DNA of 64,000 nt from an uncultured Psychrobacter sp. (GTDB taxonomy: Bacteria > Pseudomonadota > Gammaproteobacteria > Pseudomonadales > Moraxellaceae), in contig NZ_CANMRN010000006.1 of NCBI RefSeq assembly GCF_947500265.1, positions 1 to 64,000 of the forward strand. The letters are read 5' to 3'. The position numbers were made by a program, and so were the translations under genes. Positions within the stretch are counted from its first letter, which is position 1; every line of letters starts with the position of its first letter. Below, piece after piece: positions 26,829-35,497 of the stretch. A model generated the notes under the pieces. That model did no database searches and was not told where the DNA came from. It saw nothing but the letters and a program-made list of their open reading frames with translations.

Positions 26829-27524
26829 ATGAATAAAATATTGGGCGTACTAGGTGGTATGGGACCTTTAGCTACAGCTGAATTTATGAAGAAAGTGATT
26901 ACTCTTACTCCTGCTAAAACAGACCAAGAGCATATACCCATGCTTATAAGGAATATACCTCAAGTACCAGATAGAACGACTTTTATCATGACTGGAGAGA
27001 ATGATCCTTTTGAACAATTAAAAAATGGCTTTCAAGAGCTTAGTGTGGCCGGAGCCAACTGTATCGTTATTCCATGTAATACTGCTCATTTTTGGTATAG
27101 AAGGTTAACGCAAGACAGTAACATTCATACGATAAGTATCATTGATAGCGTAGTGAACAAAATTTGTGATATTGGTTATAAAAATATTGCGGTATTAGCA
27201 ACTAATGCAACAATCAAAGCTCAGCTCTATCAGGAAGTTTTGGAAGCCAAAGGCATTCATGTTCTTATTCCTAATGAAGAACAACAAACGTCTGTTATGA
27301 ATGGAATTAATGAAGTTAAATCTGGGAATATTGAAAATGGTACGAAGTTAATAGAGCCTATTTTCAATGCCATGATACTTCAGAAAGCTGACGCAGTGAT
27401 ATTAGGATGTACAGAAATTCCAATTGCATTAGCTCAACTTGAAAAAGATATGCCAAATCAATGTTTAGACTCATTAGATATACTTGCTCAGCAATGTGTT
27501 AACTGGGCTAAGGAATATGTTTAA
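26829..27524 (+). CDS. Aspartate/glutamate racemase family protein
   Basis: A 231-residue cofactor-independent racemase. The N-terminus KILGVLGGMGPLATAEFM and the two catalytic cysteines in IPCNTAH (about 85) and LGCTEIP (about 199) mark the aspartate/glutamate racemase family. The protein interconverts L- and D-forms of aspartate, glutamate or a related amino acid; specificity is not decided here. MurI is less likely because the GMGP opening is typical of the aspartate-racemase branch. It starts 76 bp before the symporter gene on the same strand and divergently from LysR. A catabolic or D-amino-acid salvage module is a reasonable inference. Confidence 0.9.
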   Translation: MNKILGVLGGMGPLATAEFMKKVITLTPAKTDQEHIPMLIRNIPQVPDRTTFIMTGENDPFEQLKNGFQELSVAGANCIVIPCNTAHFWYRRLTQDSNIHTISIIDSVVNKICDIGYKNIAVLATNATIKAQLYQEVLEAKGIHVLIPNEEQQTSVMNGINEVKSGNIENGTKLIEPIFNAMILQKADAVILGCTEIPIALAQLEKDMPNQCLDSLDILAQQCVNWAKEYV

Positions 27525-27599
27525 AAAAACGTGTTAATTATATCAATTTGAATAATGGAAATATTATGGACAGAGTTAATGAAATGGAAGGAAACAATA

Positions 27600-28883
27600 A
27601 TGAATGATACAAACATAAAACAAGGCCGTTCCAATTTTTGGGGTCGACTCTCACTTTGGAAAAAAATCCTGATAGGCATGGTATTAGGAATAGTTGCCGG
27701 TGTGATCTTAGGTCCCGATGCTGAAATATTAAAACCAATCGGAACACTCTTTATCAACGCCATTAAGATGCTAATTGTGCCTCTAGTGTTTTTCTCGCTG
27801 ATCGTAGGCGTGACCTCAATGAAGGACATTCGCAAAATGGGTCGTATAGCTATAAAAACAGTCACTATTTACTTAGGAACGACTGCTATAGCGATCACTA
27901 TTGGTCTTGGTTTAGGCTTCCTATTTGAACCAGGGAAAGGGCTTAATATGGTTGTAACTGACGTTGCTGCTGCGAGTGAAGAAGCGCCGACCTTTATTGA
28001 AACTTTGCTTAACCTAGTACCCCAGAACCCAGTGGGTGCACTAGCGGCGGGCGACATTTTACAAATAATAGTATTTGCTCTGAGCTTAGGTGTGGCATTA
28101 GTGCTTTGCGGTGAAAAAGCCAAACCTGCTATACAACTGTTTGAAAGTTTGGCTGAAGCTATGTATAAACTAACCGAGCTGGTTATGAAACTGGCACCTT
28201 ATGGTGTTTTTGGTTTAATGGCTTGGGTAGCTGGTAAGTATGGTTTAGATGTCCTAGTGCCATTAATCAAAGTGATTGCCTTAGTTTACATTGGTTGCTT
28301 AATTCATGTGCTCGTGTTTTGTACTAGTTTATTGAGTATCTTGGGACGCCTTAATCCTATGCGTTATTTGAAAGGAATAATTAACCCCGCTGTAATTGCT
28401 TTTACTACAACTAGCAGTTCAGGTACTTTACCAGCTACTATCAAGGCGGCGCGTGAAGAGTTGGGTGTATCGGAAGGCGTATCTAGCTTTGTTCTTCCGG
28501 TGGGAGCTACTATAAACATGGACGGTACAGCGCTTTATCAGGGTGTCTGTGCACTTTTTATCGCTCAAGCATTCGGTATTGACCTTGCTTTTTCTGATTA
28601 TGTTTTAATTATCATGACATCGACTTTGGCGTCCATTGGAACAGCTGGGGTTCCTGGTGCTGGTCTTATCATGCTATCTCTAGTTCTCACTACTGTAGGT
28701 CTGCCACTAGAAGGTCTGGCCATAGTCGCCGGTATTGACCGTATACTCGATATGGCACGAACTAGTGTCAATGTTTGCGGTGATTTGATGGTTTCTGTTC
28801 TAGTCGGTAAGAGTGAGAAAGAGTTAGACGAGTCAATTTACAACTATTCTGGACAAGGATTAAATATAAACAAAAGTTTATAA
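27600..28883 (+). CDS. Dicarboxylate/amino acid:cation symporter (DAACS, GltP-like)
   Basis: A 427-residue sodium- or proton-coupled symporter of the glutamate/aspartate and C4-dicarboxylate family. It shows the hairpin-1 serine-rich motif TTSSSGTLP, the NMDGTA motif of helix 7, the hairpin-2 segment AGVPGAGLIML and DRILDMARTSVNVCGD in helix 8, where Asp and Arg bind the substrate carboxylates. The start at 27600 follows AAGGAAA by about eight bases; an upstream in-frame ATG at 27555 is less likely. With the racemase it would import and convert acidic amino acids. It is cargo of the Tn7-like element. Confidence 0.93.
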   Translation: MNDTNIKQGRSNFWGRLSLWKKILIGMVLGIVAGVILGPDAEILKPIGTLFINAIKMLIVPLVFFSLIVGVTSMKDIRKMGRIAIKTVTIYLGTTAIAITIGLGLGFLFEPGKGLNMVVTDVAAASEEAPTFIETLLNLVPQNPVGALAAGDILQIIVFALSLGVALVLCGEKAKPAIQLFESLAEAMYKLTELVMKLAPYGVFGLMAWVAGKYGLDVLVPLIKVIALVYIGCLIHVLVFCTSLLSILGRLNPMRYLKGIINPAVIAFTTTSSSGTLPATIKAAREELGVSEGVSSFVLPVGATINMDGTALYQGVCALFIAQAFGIDLAFSDYVLIIMTSTLASIGTAGVPGAGLIMLSLVLTTVGLPLEGLAIVAGIDRILDMARTSVNVCGDLMVSVLVGKSEKELDESIYNYSGQGLNINKSL

Positions 28884-28936
28884 AATAATTATAAGTTGGA
28901 ATGTAAATGTATTAATTTTAATAGATAGTTGTCAAG

Positions 28937-28975
28937 TTGAGCACAAAGACTAGGTTATGTGCTCAATAGATTTTA
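28937..28975 (+). terminator. Probable terminator of the racemase-symporter operon
   Basis: TTGAGCACA pairs perfectly with TGTGCTCAA around a 12-base loop. The tail is T-rich but interrupted, so efficiency may be moderate. Confidence 0.6.
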
Positions 28976-29107
28976 GTTATTTCAATTTTAATAACTATAT
29001 TCATGATGACAATTGTAGTTATAAAATTCATTTTGCCGAATAGAACTATAATCTTGCTAAGATTGACCTCTACCTTCTTTAAGCCATTCTTCTTGTTTTT
29101 TAAGAGC
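28976..29107. other. Non-coding spacer inside the element
   Basis: An A+T-rich stretch between the operon terminator and the carried glmS-type terminator. The minus strand shows a short open run, described under findings, but no gene with a start and a ribosome site. Confidence 0.5.
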
Positions 29108-29150
29108 ATAAAAAACCCTTGCTAATGTTGATTTAACAATAGCAGGGGTA
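29108..29150 (-). terminator. glmS-type terminator carried inside the element
   Basis: On the minus strand an arm ACCCCTGCTATTGTT pairs with AACATTAGCAAGGGT (14 of 15 pairs) around a five-base loop, followed by TTTTTT. It is the first terminator after glmS. It shares its outer arms and flanks with the hairpin at 25076-25118. It lies inside the right end of the element, so the element brings glmS a replacement for the terminator it displaced. Confidence 0.8.
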
Positions 29151-29165
29151 AACTTCACAATCAAT

Positions 29166-29192
29166 AGTATGATACTTTGTTACCCGCAGACA
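29166..29192 (-). repeat. Right terminus with one TnsB-like site
   Basis: Read on the minus strand it begins TGTCTGCGG and continues GTAACAAAGTATCATACT, one base different from the left-end 18-bp site. Tn7R has four overlapping sites; here only this one is recognisable, so the right end seems shortened. Confidence 0.8.
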
Positions 29193-29216
29193 AGAGCTGT
29201 CGTAGAGTAGTTTTTC
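29193..29216. other. attTn7 junction: 24 bp between glmS stop and element
   Basis: These bases separate the glmS TAA (complement of 29217-29219) from the element end. In Tn7, TnsD binds the end of the glmS coding region and directs insertion about 25 bp beyond the stop. The distance here matches. Confidence 0.75.
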
Positions 29217-31061
29217 TTATTCTACCGTGACTGATTTTGCCAAATTGCGTGGCTGGTCGACGTCTGTACCACGCATTACTGCTACATGGTATGACAACAG
29301 CTGCACAGGCACGCTGTAGACGATAGGGGCAAGCGTCTCGCAAACATCGGGCACATATACTAAGTGCAGTCTATCTTCAGCGACCATCTGACTGGCTTCG
29401 CTAGCGAAGACAAATAGCTCGCCATGACGCGCATGCACTTCTTGCATATTGGCTTTTAATTTATCAAACATACTATCTTTAGGTGCCAATACGACGATGG
29501 GCATGTCTTTATCGACCAATGCCAATGGACCGTGTTTGAGTTCACCTGCCGCATAACCTTCTGCATGAATGTAAGAAATTTCTTTTAGCTTTAACGCGCC
29601 TTCTAGCGCAATCGGGAACTGTAGACCGCGACCTAAGAATAGACAGCTCTTCTTATCTTCAAAGCTTTCACTCATGGTCTTGATAGGAGCATCAAGGTTT
29701 AAGCTGGCGTAGAGTTGTCCTGGTAATTGATGTAACTCACTTAATAACGTATTTAAGTGTTCGTCAGTCATGCGCTTCTGCGTGACGCCAACTTTTAATA
29801 TCAACAATATCAATGCTACAAGCTGAGTGGTAAATGCTTTGGTAGAGGCGACGCCAATCTCAGGCCCTGCCAATGTCGGCAAGAAAATATCTGTTTCGCG
29901 TACCAACGATGACGTCGGTACATTACATAGTGCCAAGCTGACTAAGCCTGCTGGCGTTTGCTTCTGAATATCACGTAACGCTGATAAGGTGTCAGCCGTT
30001 TCACCAGATTGAGAAATACAGATGACCAAAGTATTATCGACGACGACAGGATTGCGATAGCGGAATTCGCTGGCAACCTCGACCGAGCAAGGTATACGAA
30101 TAAGGCTCTCAAACCAGTATTTTGCGACCATACCGGCATGATAACTGGTACCACAAGCAATCACTTGTACATGACGAATACCTGATAATAGTGCCTCATG
30201 ACGCTGTAAAAAATCGTCGCGTAGTTTAGTCGTTTCGCCATTATCCAAAGCCATCTCTATCGTACGAGCGACAGCATCTGGCTGCTCGTAAATCTCTTTG
30301 AGCATATAATGCTTGAACTCGCCTTTATCGGCATTGTGCTGAGTTGCATCAATCTCATGTATCTGACGTTGGACTTCAACACCATCTGCATAAACTTGAA
30401 TGCTATTGCGAGTTAATTTGGAGATATCACCTTCTTCTAAGTACATAAAGCGGTTAGTCACCGGCAGCAAAGCCAACTGATCTGATGCGATAAAATTCTC
30501 ACCGATACCGACACCAATCACTAAAGGTGAGCCTAGACGTACAGTAATGAGTTCATCAGGGCAATCTACGTGTACGATACCCAATGCAAAAGCACCGTGC
30601 AGTAGCGGGATAATGGTACGGACCGCTTCTAACAAGTCAGGCGTTTTTTTGTAGATATCATGGATTAGATGCGCCACAACTTCAGTATCTGTCTGTGAAG
30701 TAAAAACGTAGCCTTTGGCTATTAGCTCTTCTTTTAGTTCAGCGTAGTTTTCGACGATGCCGTTATGCACGACCGCAATTTTGCCTGACACATGTGGATG
30801 CGCATTACGCTGTGCTGGCTCACCATGAGTTGCCCAGCGCGTATGAGCAATACCAATATGACCATCAAAAAACTCTGGGTTGGTAGCGACGGCATTAACC
30901 AGTGCCTGTACTTTACCTACTTGGCGCTCACGGTGTAGTTCACCATCACGAATAACAGTCAGACCAGCTGAGTCATAGCCGCGATATTCTAAACGCTTTA
31001 GGCCTTCAAGTAAGATATTAGCGATATTTCGCTCAGCAACGGCGCCTACAATTCCACACAT
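29217..31061 (-). CDS. glmS: Glutamine--fructose-6-phosphate aminotransferase
   Basis: A 614-residue enzyme that makes glucosamine-6-phosphate from fructose-6-phosphate and glutamine, the first step to UDP-GlcNAc. The glutaminase domain starts with the N-terminal nucleophile Cys (MCGIVGAV) and has the RLEYRGYDSAG segment. Two SIS isomerase domains follow, with CGTSYHAG, SQSGETADT and the universal C-terminus LAKSVTVE. That conserved end is the TnsD recognition region in Tn7 biology, and a Tn7-like element indeed sits beside it. Gene order glmU-glmS on the minus strand is conserved in many proteobacteria; the gap is 182 bp. No glmS ribozyme is visible. Confidence 0.98.
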   Translation of the reverse strand: MCGIVGAVAERNIANILLEGLKRLEYRGYDSAGLTVIRDGELHRERQVGKVQALVNAVATNPEFFDGHIGIAHTRWATHGEPAQRNAHPHVSGKIAVVHNGIVENYAELKEELIAKGYVFTSQTDTEVVAHLIHDIYKKTPDLLEAVRTIIPLLHGAFALGIVHVDCPDELITVRLGSPLVIGVGIGENFIASDQLALLPVTNRFMYLEEGDISKLTRNSIQVYADGVEVQRQIHEIDATQHNADKGEFKHYMLKEIYEQPDAVARTIEMALDNGETTKLRDDFLQRHEALLSGIRHVQVIACGTSYHAGMVAKYWFESLIRIPCSVEVASEFRYRNPVVVDNTLVICISQSGETADTLSALRDIQKQTPAGLVSLALCNVPTSSLVRETDIFLPTLAGPEIGVASTKAFTTQLVALILLILKVGVTQKRMTDEHLNTLLSELHQLPGQLYASLNLDAPIKTMSESFEDKKSCLFLGRGLQFPIALEGALKLKEISYIHAEGYAAGELKHGPLALVDKDMPIVVLAPKDSMFDKLKANMQEVHARHGELFVFASEASQMVAEDRLHLVYVPDVCETLAPIVYSVPVQLLSYHVAVMRGTDVDQPRNLAKSVTVE

Positions 31062-31243
31062 GGCTATTCCTTAGATTCAAATTTTAGTAGTTCAATATAT
31101 AATAGTGCAAGATCAAATAATTTGGTCGGATATTAATGATGAGTCATCAAACGACAAATATAATGAAGCAGTACCACAAAGATTGCTGTACTGCTTAAAT
31201 TGGTTCAAAAATGACTGAAGTTGGCTAAACCATCAATGAGCAA

Positions 31244-32620
31244 TTATTTTTTAGTGGGTCGTTGAAAGTCATTTTTTTGTACCTGACGCGCACGACCGAA
31301 TGCCAACGCACTACTGTCAACGTCTTTGGTAATCACAGAACCAGCGGCCACAGTAGCAGTATTGCCAATCGTCACTGGTGCAACTAAGCTAGCATTGGAG
31401 CCGATAAAGGCGTTATCTCCAATGATAGTTTGCGACTTATTAGCACCGTCATAATTACAGGTAATAACACCAGCACCAATATTAACGCCTGTACCGACAG
31501 TTGCATCACCGACATAGCTTAAGTGATTTACTTTACTGCCTTGACCAATAGTCGATTTTTTAATTTCGACAAAGTTACCAACTTTGCTGTTATCAGATAG
31601 TACGGTATCAGGACGCAAGTGCGCAAAAGGCCCAATATCAACACCAGCACCAATATCAGCGCGATCGATCACACAGTAAGGTTTGATGTAGCAGGCATTA
31701 CCAATCTTGGCATTTTTAATAATACAGCCTGCTTCGATATAGACGTTGTCACCTAAGGTACAGTCACCTTCAAATACCACATTAACGTCAATAAACACAT
31801 CTTGACCAGCGGTTAACGTACCACGGATATCGACACGAGTAGGGTCGGCAAACTGTACGCCAGCTTCTTGTAAGTCAGCAACTAGCTTACGTTGCCAAGT
31901 GCGTTCTAGACTAGCAAGCTGTTGACGATTATTAACCCCTTCAATTTCAAACGTATGCTCAGGCTCAATTGCCGCGATAGTAATACCATCGGCAACTGCC
32001 ATTTTAACGATATCCGTCAGATAATATTCTTGCTGTGCATTATCGTTAGAAAGCTCAGGCAAATATTTGTGCAGTAACGCATTATCGACGCAGTAGATAC
32101 CGCTGTTAATTTCTTTAATACTTTGCTCTTCAGCATCGGCATCTTTTTGCTCAACGATGGCTTCAATATTACCTGCTTGGTCGCGTTTAATACGACCCAA
32201 GCCAAATGGATTATCGACTGTCAGCGTCAGCATAGACATGCCATTAGTATTGGCAGTTTTTAATGCTGTTAGCGTCTGACAGCTTACCAATGGCACATCA
32301 CCGTAAAGAATGAGACTTTGTCCTGACTTAGGTAAATCAGACAGTGTCACCTTGACCGCATGGCCAGTTCCCAATTGCTCAGTTTGAGCAACCCAAGTAA
32401 TCGATGCTTGTGTATATTGATTGGTAATCTCTGACTTTACTTGATCACCGCCAAATCCATGAACAATGATGGTTTCATCAACAGTTAACTGATGACAAGT
32501 ATCTAGTACATGACCTAATAAAGACTTCCCAGCCAATGTCTGCAATACCTTTGGCTTTGCCGATTGCATACGTGTGCCTTTACCGGCAGCTAAAATAATT
32601 ACAGAAAGAGGAGATGTCAT
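31244..32620 (-). CDS. glmU: Bifunctional GlcNAc-1-P uridyltransferase / GlcN-1-P acetyltransferase
   Basis: A 458-residue enzyme for the last two steps of UDP-GlcNAc synthesis. The N-terminal pyrophosphorylase has [17 protein letters not shown] (10-26). The C-terminal half is a left-handed beta-helix of hexapeptide repeats ([28 protein letters not shown]). The acetyltransferase active site lies near [11 protein letters not shown], followed by [14 protein letters not shown]. The length equals the E. coli protein within two residues. It lies upstream of glmS on the same strand, so UDP-GlcNAc genes are grouped. Confidence 0.98.
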   Translation of the reverse strand: MTSPLSVIILAAGKGTRMQSAKPKVLQTLAGKSLLGHVLDTCHQLTVDETIIVHGFGGDQVKSEITNQYTQASITWVAQTEQLGTGHAVKVTLSDLPKSGQSLILYGDVPLVSCQTLTALKTANTNGMSMLTLTVDNPFGLGRIKRDQAGNIEAIVEQKDADAEEQSIKEINSGIYCVDNALLHKYLPELSNDNAQQEYYLTDIVKMAVADGITIAAIEPEHTFEIEGVNNRQQLASLERTWQRKLVADLQEAGVQFADPTRVDIRGTLTAGQDVFIDVNVVFEGDCTLGDNVYIEAGCIIKNAKIGNACYIKPYCVIDRADIGAGVDIGPFAHLRPDTVLSDNSKVGNFVEIKKSTIGQGSKVNHLSYVGDATVGTGVNIGAGVITCNYDGANKSQTIIGDNAFIGSNASLVAPVTIGNTATVAAGSVITKDVDSSALAFGRARQVQKNDFQRPTKK

Positions 32621-32789
32621 AATAGGCTCGCAAATGTAACAAAATATAATATTGGATTATAGCGCAAATGTTCATTTATAAAAATGCTGTGATGTGCAGG
32701 CTTTGTAATTTGAATACCAATAATTTAAGTAAGTAAAATCAAATATATAAGACAGCTAAAACTGTAGTAAATATTTCTGTGCGCTAATA

Positions 32790-33395
32790 TCAAAAAGACA
32801 TGAACATCATCACAATGATGTAAATAACCAACCAAATGACCGCTGCCATGATGCCTGCAATAATATCATCTAACATGACCCCAAGACCGCCAGCAACTTT
32901 TTTGTCTGCCCAGCCAATCGGTGGCGGCTTTAAGATATCAAATACGCGAAATAGGATAAAGGCGGTCGGTAGCCAGCCCCAAAACATAGGCATCATCATT
33001 AACGACAATGTGTTTTCAGGCTTAGGAAATAAGTAAGACAAAATGTAAGATAACGGTAATAAGGTAATCCACATGCCTGCCCATTCATCCCACACAATAT
33101 GTGGATCATCGTGCACCTGCATTAATTCAGAAGTACGCCCACAGATCCAGATACCAACCAAACAAGATAAAATAGTCAGCAGTAAAAAAGGAATAAAACC
33201 TAGACTTATGAGGGGCACGCCCACAATCAGCCCACCAACGGTACCCCAAGTGCCAGGTGCACGGCGTGGTAAACCACTACCTAAACCTAGCCCAAGCCAA
33301 TAGACTGCACGGTCAAGCATACTAGCACCGACCGGTAATGGTGGGCAGTCATTTGCTTTACGGATGTCAGGCTTAGATAAGTCGTGATCAGTCAT
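32790..33395 (-). CDS. pgpA: Phosphatidylglycerophosphatase A
   Basis: A 201-residue inner-membrane phosphatase that converts phosphatidylglycerol phosphate to phosphatidylglycerol. The family motifs RRAPGTWGT, DDPHIVWDEWAGMW and GLGVMLDDIIAG are all present, and three or four hydrophobic segments are visible. The gene follows thiL with only a 3-bp gap and closes the ribH-nusB-thiL-pgpA operon typical of gammaproteobacteria. A short polar N-terminal leader (about 20 residues) precedes the conserved part. Confidence 0.95.
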   Translation of the reverse strand: MTDHDLSKPDIRKANDCPPLPVGASMLDRAVYWLGLGLGSGLPRRAPGTWGTVGGLIVGVPLISLGFIPFLLLTILSCLVGIWICGRTSELMQVHDDPHIVWDEWAGMWITLLPLSYILSYLFPKPENTLSLMMMPMFWGWLPTAFILFRVFDILKPPPIGWADKKVAGGLGVMLDDIIAGIMAAVIWLVIYIIVMMFMSF

Positions 33396-33398
33396 GGA

Positions 33399-34430
33399 TT
33401 AGCCTGTAAAGTGTTGGTAGCCAGCAAGATTGGGCCACGTTAAAAACGGTGCGGGCTGAATTGGCGTCACTGGCTGATTTTGATAAAACAGTTCAAGACG
33501 TGAGTTATCAGGAGACTTGGTCTCTGTCGCTATAGGATCTGCTAGTGCAATTACCTCACCGATACAGGTAACAGACGTGTTGCCAGTAGGCGGTTTGATA
33601 TGTGCAGGTATGGTAAACGCTAATTCGTAGTCATCGCCGCCCGCTAGTTGACATAACAAACGCTCAGATAACTCTACCGTGGCTAGTAACTCGCTACTCG
33701 GTAGCTTATCTAAATGGATGCGCATACCTACAGAGCTTTGCTGACAGATATGACCAAGATCTTGATAAAGACCGTCGGAGATATCTATCATCGCTGTTGC
33801 ACCCATCTTTGCCAATGCTGCACCTAGTGCAATACGCGGCGTTGGCATATGTAGACGATGCGCCAACTCGATACCTTGTGCGCTGTCAGGATGCTGTAAG
33901 GCGAAAGCGGCATCACCAAGTGTGCCTGAGACATAAACCTTATCACCCACTTGTGCACCTGAGCGATAAACAGCTGGTGTATCTGCGGACAGCAATCCCT
34001 GAGCACTGATACTAAGTACTAAGCGTTCACTGCGCGTGGTGTCACCACCTATCAGCGTCACGCCAAACAGCTGGCACGCATGAAACAGCCCTTTGGCAAA
34101 TTCAGTGAGCCATTCGTGATTTGCTAGACGTTCAGGTAATGCCAGCGCTAGCATAATGCTATGTGGCGTCGCACCCATAGCAGCGATGTCTGAGACATTA
34201 ACGGCGACTGCCTTATAGCCAATCGCAAACGCTAATTCGTCGACTCTTTGCCAGTCAGCATGAAAGTGACGACCTTGAACCAGTGTATCAATACAGCTAA
34301 CCAAGCGTGATCCTGCTGGCAATGCCATCACAGCCGCGTCGTCACCGATACCTTTTTCGATACCAGTTAATGGCGCATGCGTGGCCTGCATCTGTGAGAA
34401 TATACGCTCAATCAGCTCAAACTCGTTCAT
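33399..34430 (-). CDS. thiL: Thiamine-monophosphate kinase
   Basis: A 343-residue AIR-synthase-fold kinase that phosphorylates thiamine monophosphate to the active diphosphate with ATP. Key segments are GIGDDAAV (metal and nucleotide binding), DTLVQGRHF, the VNVSDIAAMGATP segment, GGDTTRS and MIDISDGLYQDLGHI. Eight bases separate it from nusB and three from pgpA, so the genes are cotranscribed. No TPP riboswitch is visible upstream in the operon. Confidence 0.96.
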   Translation of the reverse strand: MNEFELIERIFSQMQATHAPLTGIEKGIGDDAAVMALPAGSRLVSCIDTLVQGRHFHADWQRVDELAFAIGYKAVAVNVSDIAAMGATPHSIMLALALPERLANHEWLTEFAKGLFHACQLFGVTLIGGDTTRSERLVLSISAQGLLSADTPAVYRSGAQVGDKVYVSGTLGDAAFALQHPDSAQGIELAHRLHMPTPRIALGAALAKMGATAMIDISDGLYQDLGHICQQSSVGMRIHLDKLPSSELLATVELSERLLCQLAGGDDYELAFTIPAHIKPPTGNTSVTCIGEVIALADPIATETKSPDNSRLELFYQNQPVTPIQPAPFLTWPNLAGYQHFTG

Positions 34431-34438
34431 GATTAATC

Positions 34439-35281
34439 TTAGTCTTTGGTATCGTTAGCGTTTTTCTTGCTCGCCTTAAAGTCACTGATATTTGCACTGG
34501 CTTTACTGGCACTACTGCGTTTAACGTTAGCTTTGTTAGCACTGATACGCGGCTTGTTTGATGCAGTCGGCTCATCGACGATAGGGCTTTCTGTTTCAGC
34601 AGCAGTTTCGATATTATCGGCTGAACTTACTTCAGGCTGTTTAGCCGCCGCTTTTTGTGACGTACGTAGATTGGCATTGGTATCTGCTTGTACCTCTAAA
34701 GCGCGCAGCTCACCGGCCATTTTATCCAGTACCGCATTAATCAGCTTGTGAGCATCAGTCGCCCCAAAATGATTATTTAGCTTCATTGCTTCATCAAGCA
34801 CGACCTTGTAAGGAATCTCTACACGGTTTTGTAGTTCGTACGCGCCAATCAACAAGATAGCGTGCTCAACAGTATCTAACTTATCAACCTCACGATCGAG
34901 ATGCTGACTGATAAGCGCATCGAGTGCTTCAATCTGCTCTGGGATGTCACGCATCATTTCATGATAATAACCGATATGGACGGTATGCATGGCATTGGTT
35001 GCACGCGTGCGAGCAGCAATATCGTGCGGAGCATTGGCTTTCCAGCCAAGCTTACCATCTACATCAAAGCGGCGATCAGTAACGAGCCATTCGTATAGGC
35101 CTTGCATCGCAAAGCGACGTGCCTTACGGATAGCAGTGTGACTGGTCTTGTAAGAAGACTCACTCATATCGAATGTTTGATCACCCGCACTACTGCTCGC
35201 TATACGGGTAGCTTCAGCTTGTCCATCATTGGCTTGTGCAGTTTTCGCAGCGCTAATAGCGCGCTTGAGTTGGTCAGTCAT
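34439..35281 (-). CDS. nusB: Transcription antitermination factor NusB, extended
   Basis: A 280-residue protein with the NusB fold in its middle (about 48-195: [13 protein letters not shown] at the start, then [18 protein letters not shown] and [13 protein letters not shown]). NusB binds boxA RNA with NusE and supports rRNA transcription antitermination. Typical NusB has about 140 residues. Here a polar leader of about 45 and a Lys/Ala/Ser-rich tail of about 80 residues ([19 protein letters not shown]) flank the core. The basic tail could add RNA contacts, which is speculation. It sits between ribH and thiL in the classical operon. Confidence 0.94.
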   Translation of the reverse strand: MTDQLKRAISAAKTAQANDGQAEATRIASSSAGDQTFDMSESSYKTSHTAIRKARRFAMQGLYEWLVTDRRFDVDGKLGWKANAPHDIAARTRATNAMHTVHIGYYHEMMRDIPEQIEALDALISQHLDREVDKLDTVEHAILLIGAYELQNRVEIPYKVVLDEAMKLNNHFGATDAHKLINAVLDKMAGELRALEVQADTNANLRTSQKAAAKQPEVSSADNIETAAETESPIVDEPTASNKPRISANKANVKRSSASKASANISDFKASKKNANDTKD

Positions 35282-35497
35282 AGGGGGTCTGTACCTAAAT
35301 TTTTGAGATGATACCCAGTCAAAATATAAATTAACAAAGTAGCTTTTTAGCTATGCTTATTCAAAATTTCAAAGGATATAGAAATACGGCGAAAATTCAA
35401 AAAGTAGCCAATTGTTTCGATAGCTGGCTAGTGCTATAAGGTGCTGTTATTACTAAATAGCAGCACCAGTTAAACTAATAAATTTGAGCTTTAAAGC
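35282..35497. other. Spacer between ribH and nusB with hairpins
   Basis: A 216-bp spacer, long for an operon. GGTGCTG (35440-35446) pairs with CAGCACC (35461-35467), and TAGCCA pairs with TGGCTA further in. There is no T-run for a terminator on the minus strand. An internal promoter or RNA processing site is possible. Confidence 0.35.

Larger units (their letters stand above)
25139..29192. mobile_element. Tn7-like element at attTn7, without transposition genes (4,054 bp)
   Basis: The two ends are inverted: TGTC at 25139 on + and TGTC at 29192 on -. Over the outer 27 bases they match at 23 positions. Nine bases in, each has GTAAYAAAGTATCATACT. The Tn7 ends, from memory, begin TGT and carry a TnsB site of the form ACAATAAAGTCTTAAACT at the same nine-base distance. 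The left end has three spaced direct copies within 148 bp, as in Tn7L. The right end lies 24 bp beyond the glmS stop codon, the Tn7 attachment position, with the right end facing glmS as in Tn7. Cargo is a LysR gene, a racemase gene, a symporter gene and a TIR-like pseudogene. No tnsA-E gene is present. No 5-bp target duplication is visible (TCAGA at left, AGAGC at right). It is best read as a remnant, or as an element moved by enzymes acting in trans. Confidence 0.85.

Noticed and set aside
25081-29150. The two similar hairpins as direct repeats of a composite transposon
   Set aside because: They are intrinsic terminators in the same orientation, do not code for anything and lie asymmetrically to the 27-bp inverted ends. 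The Tn7-like ends explain the boundaries better.
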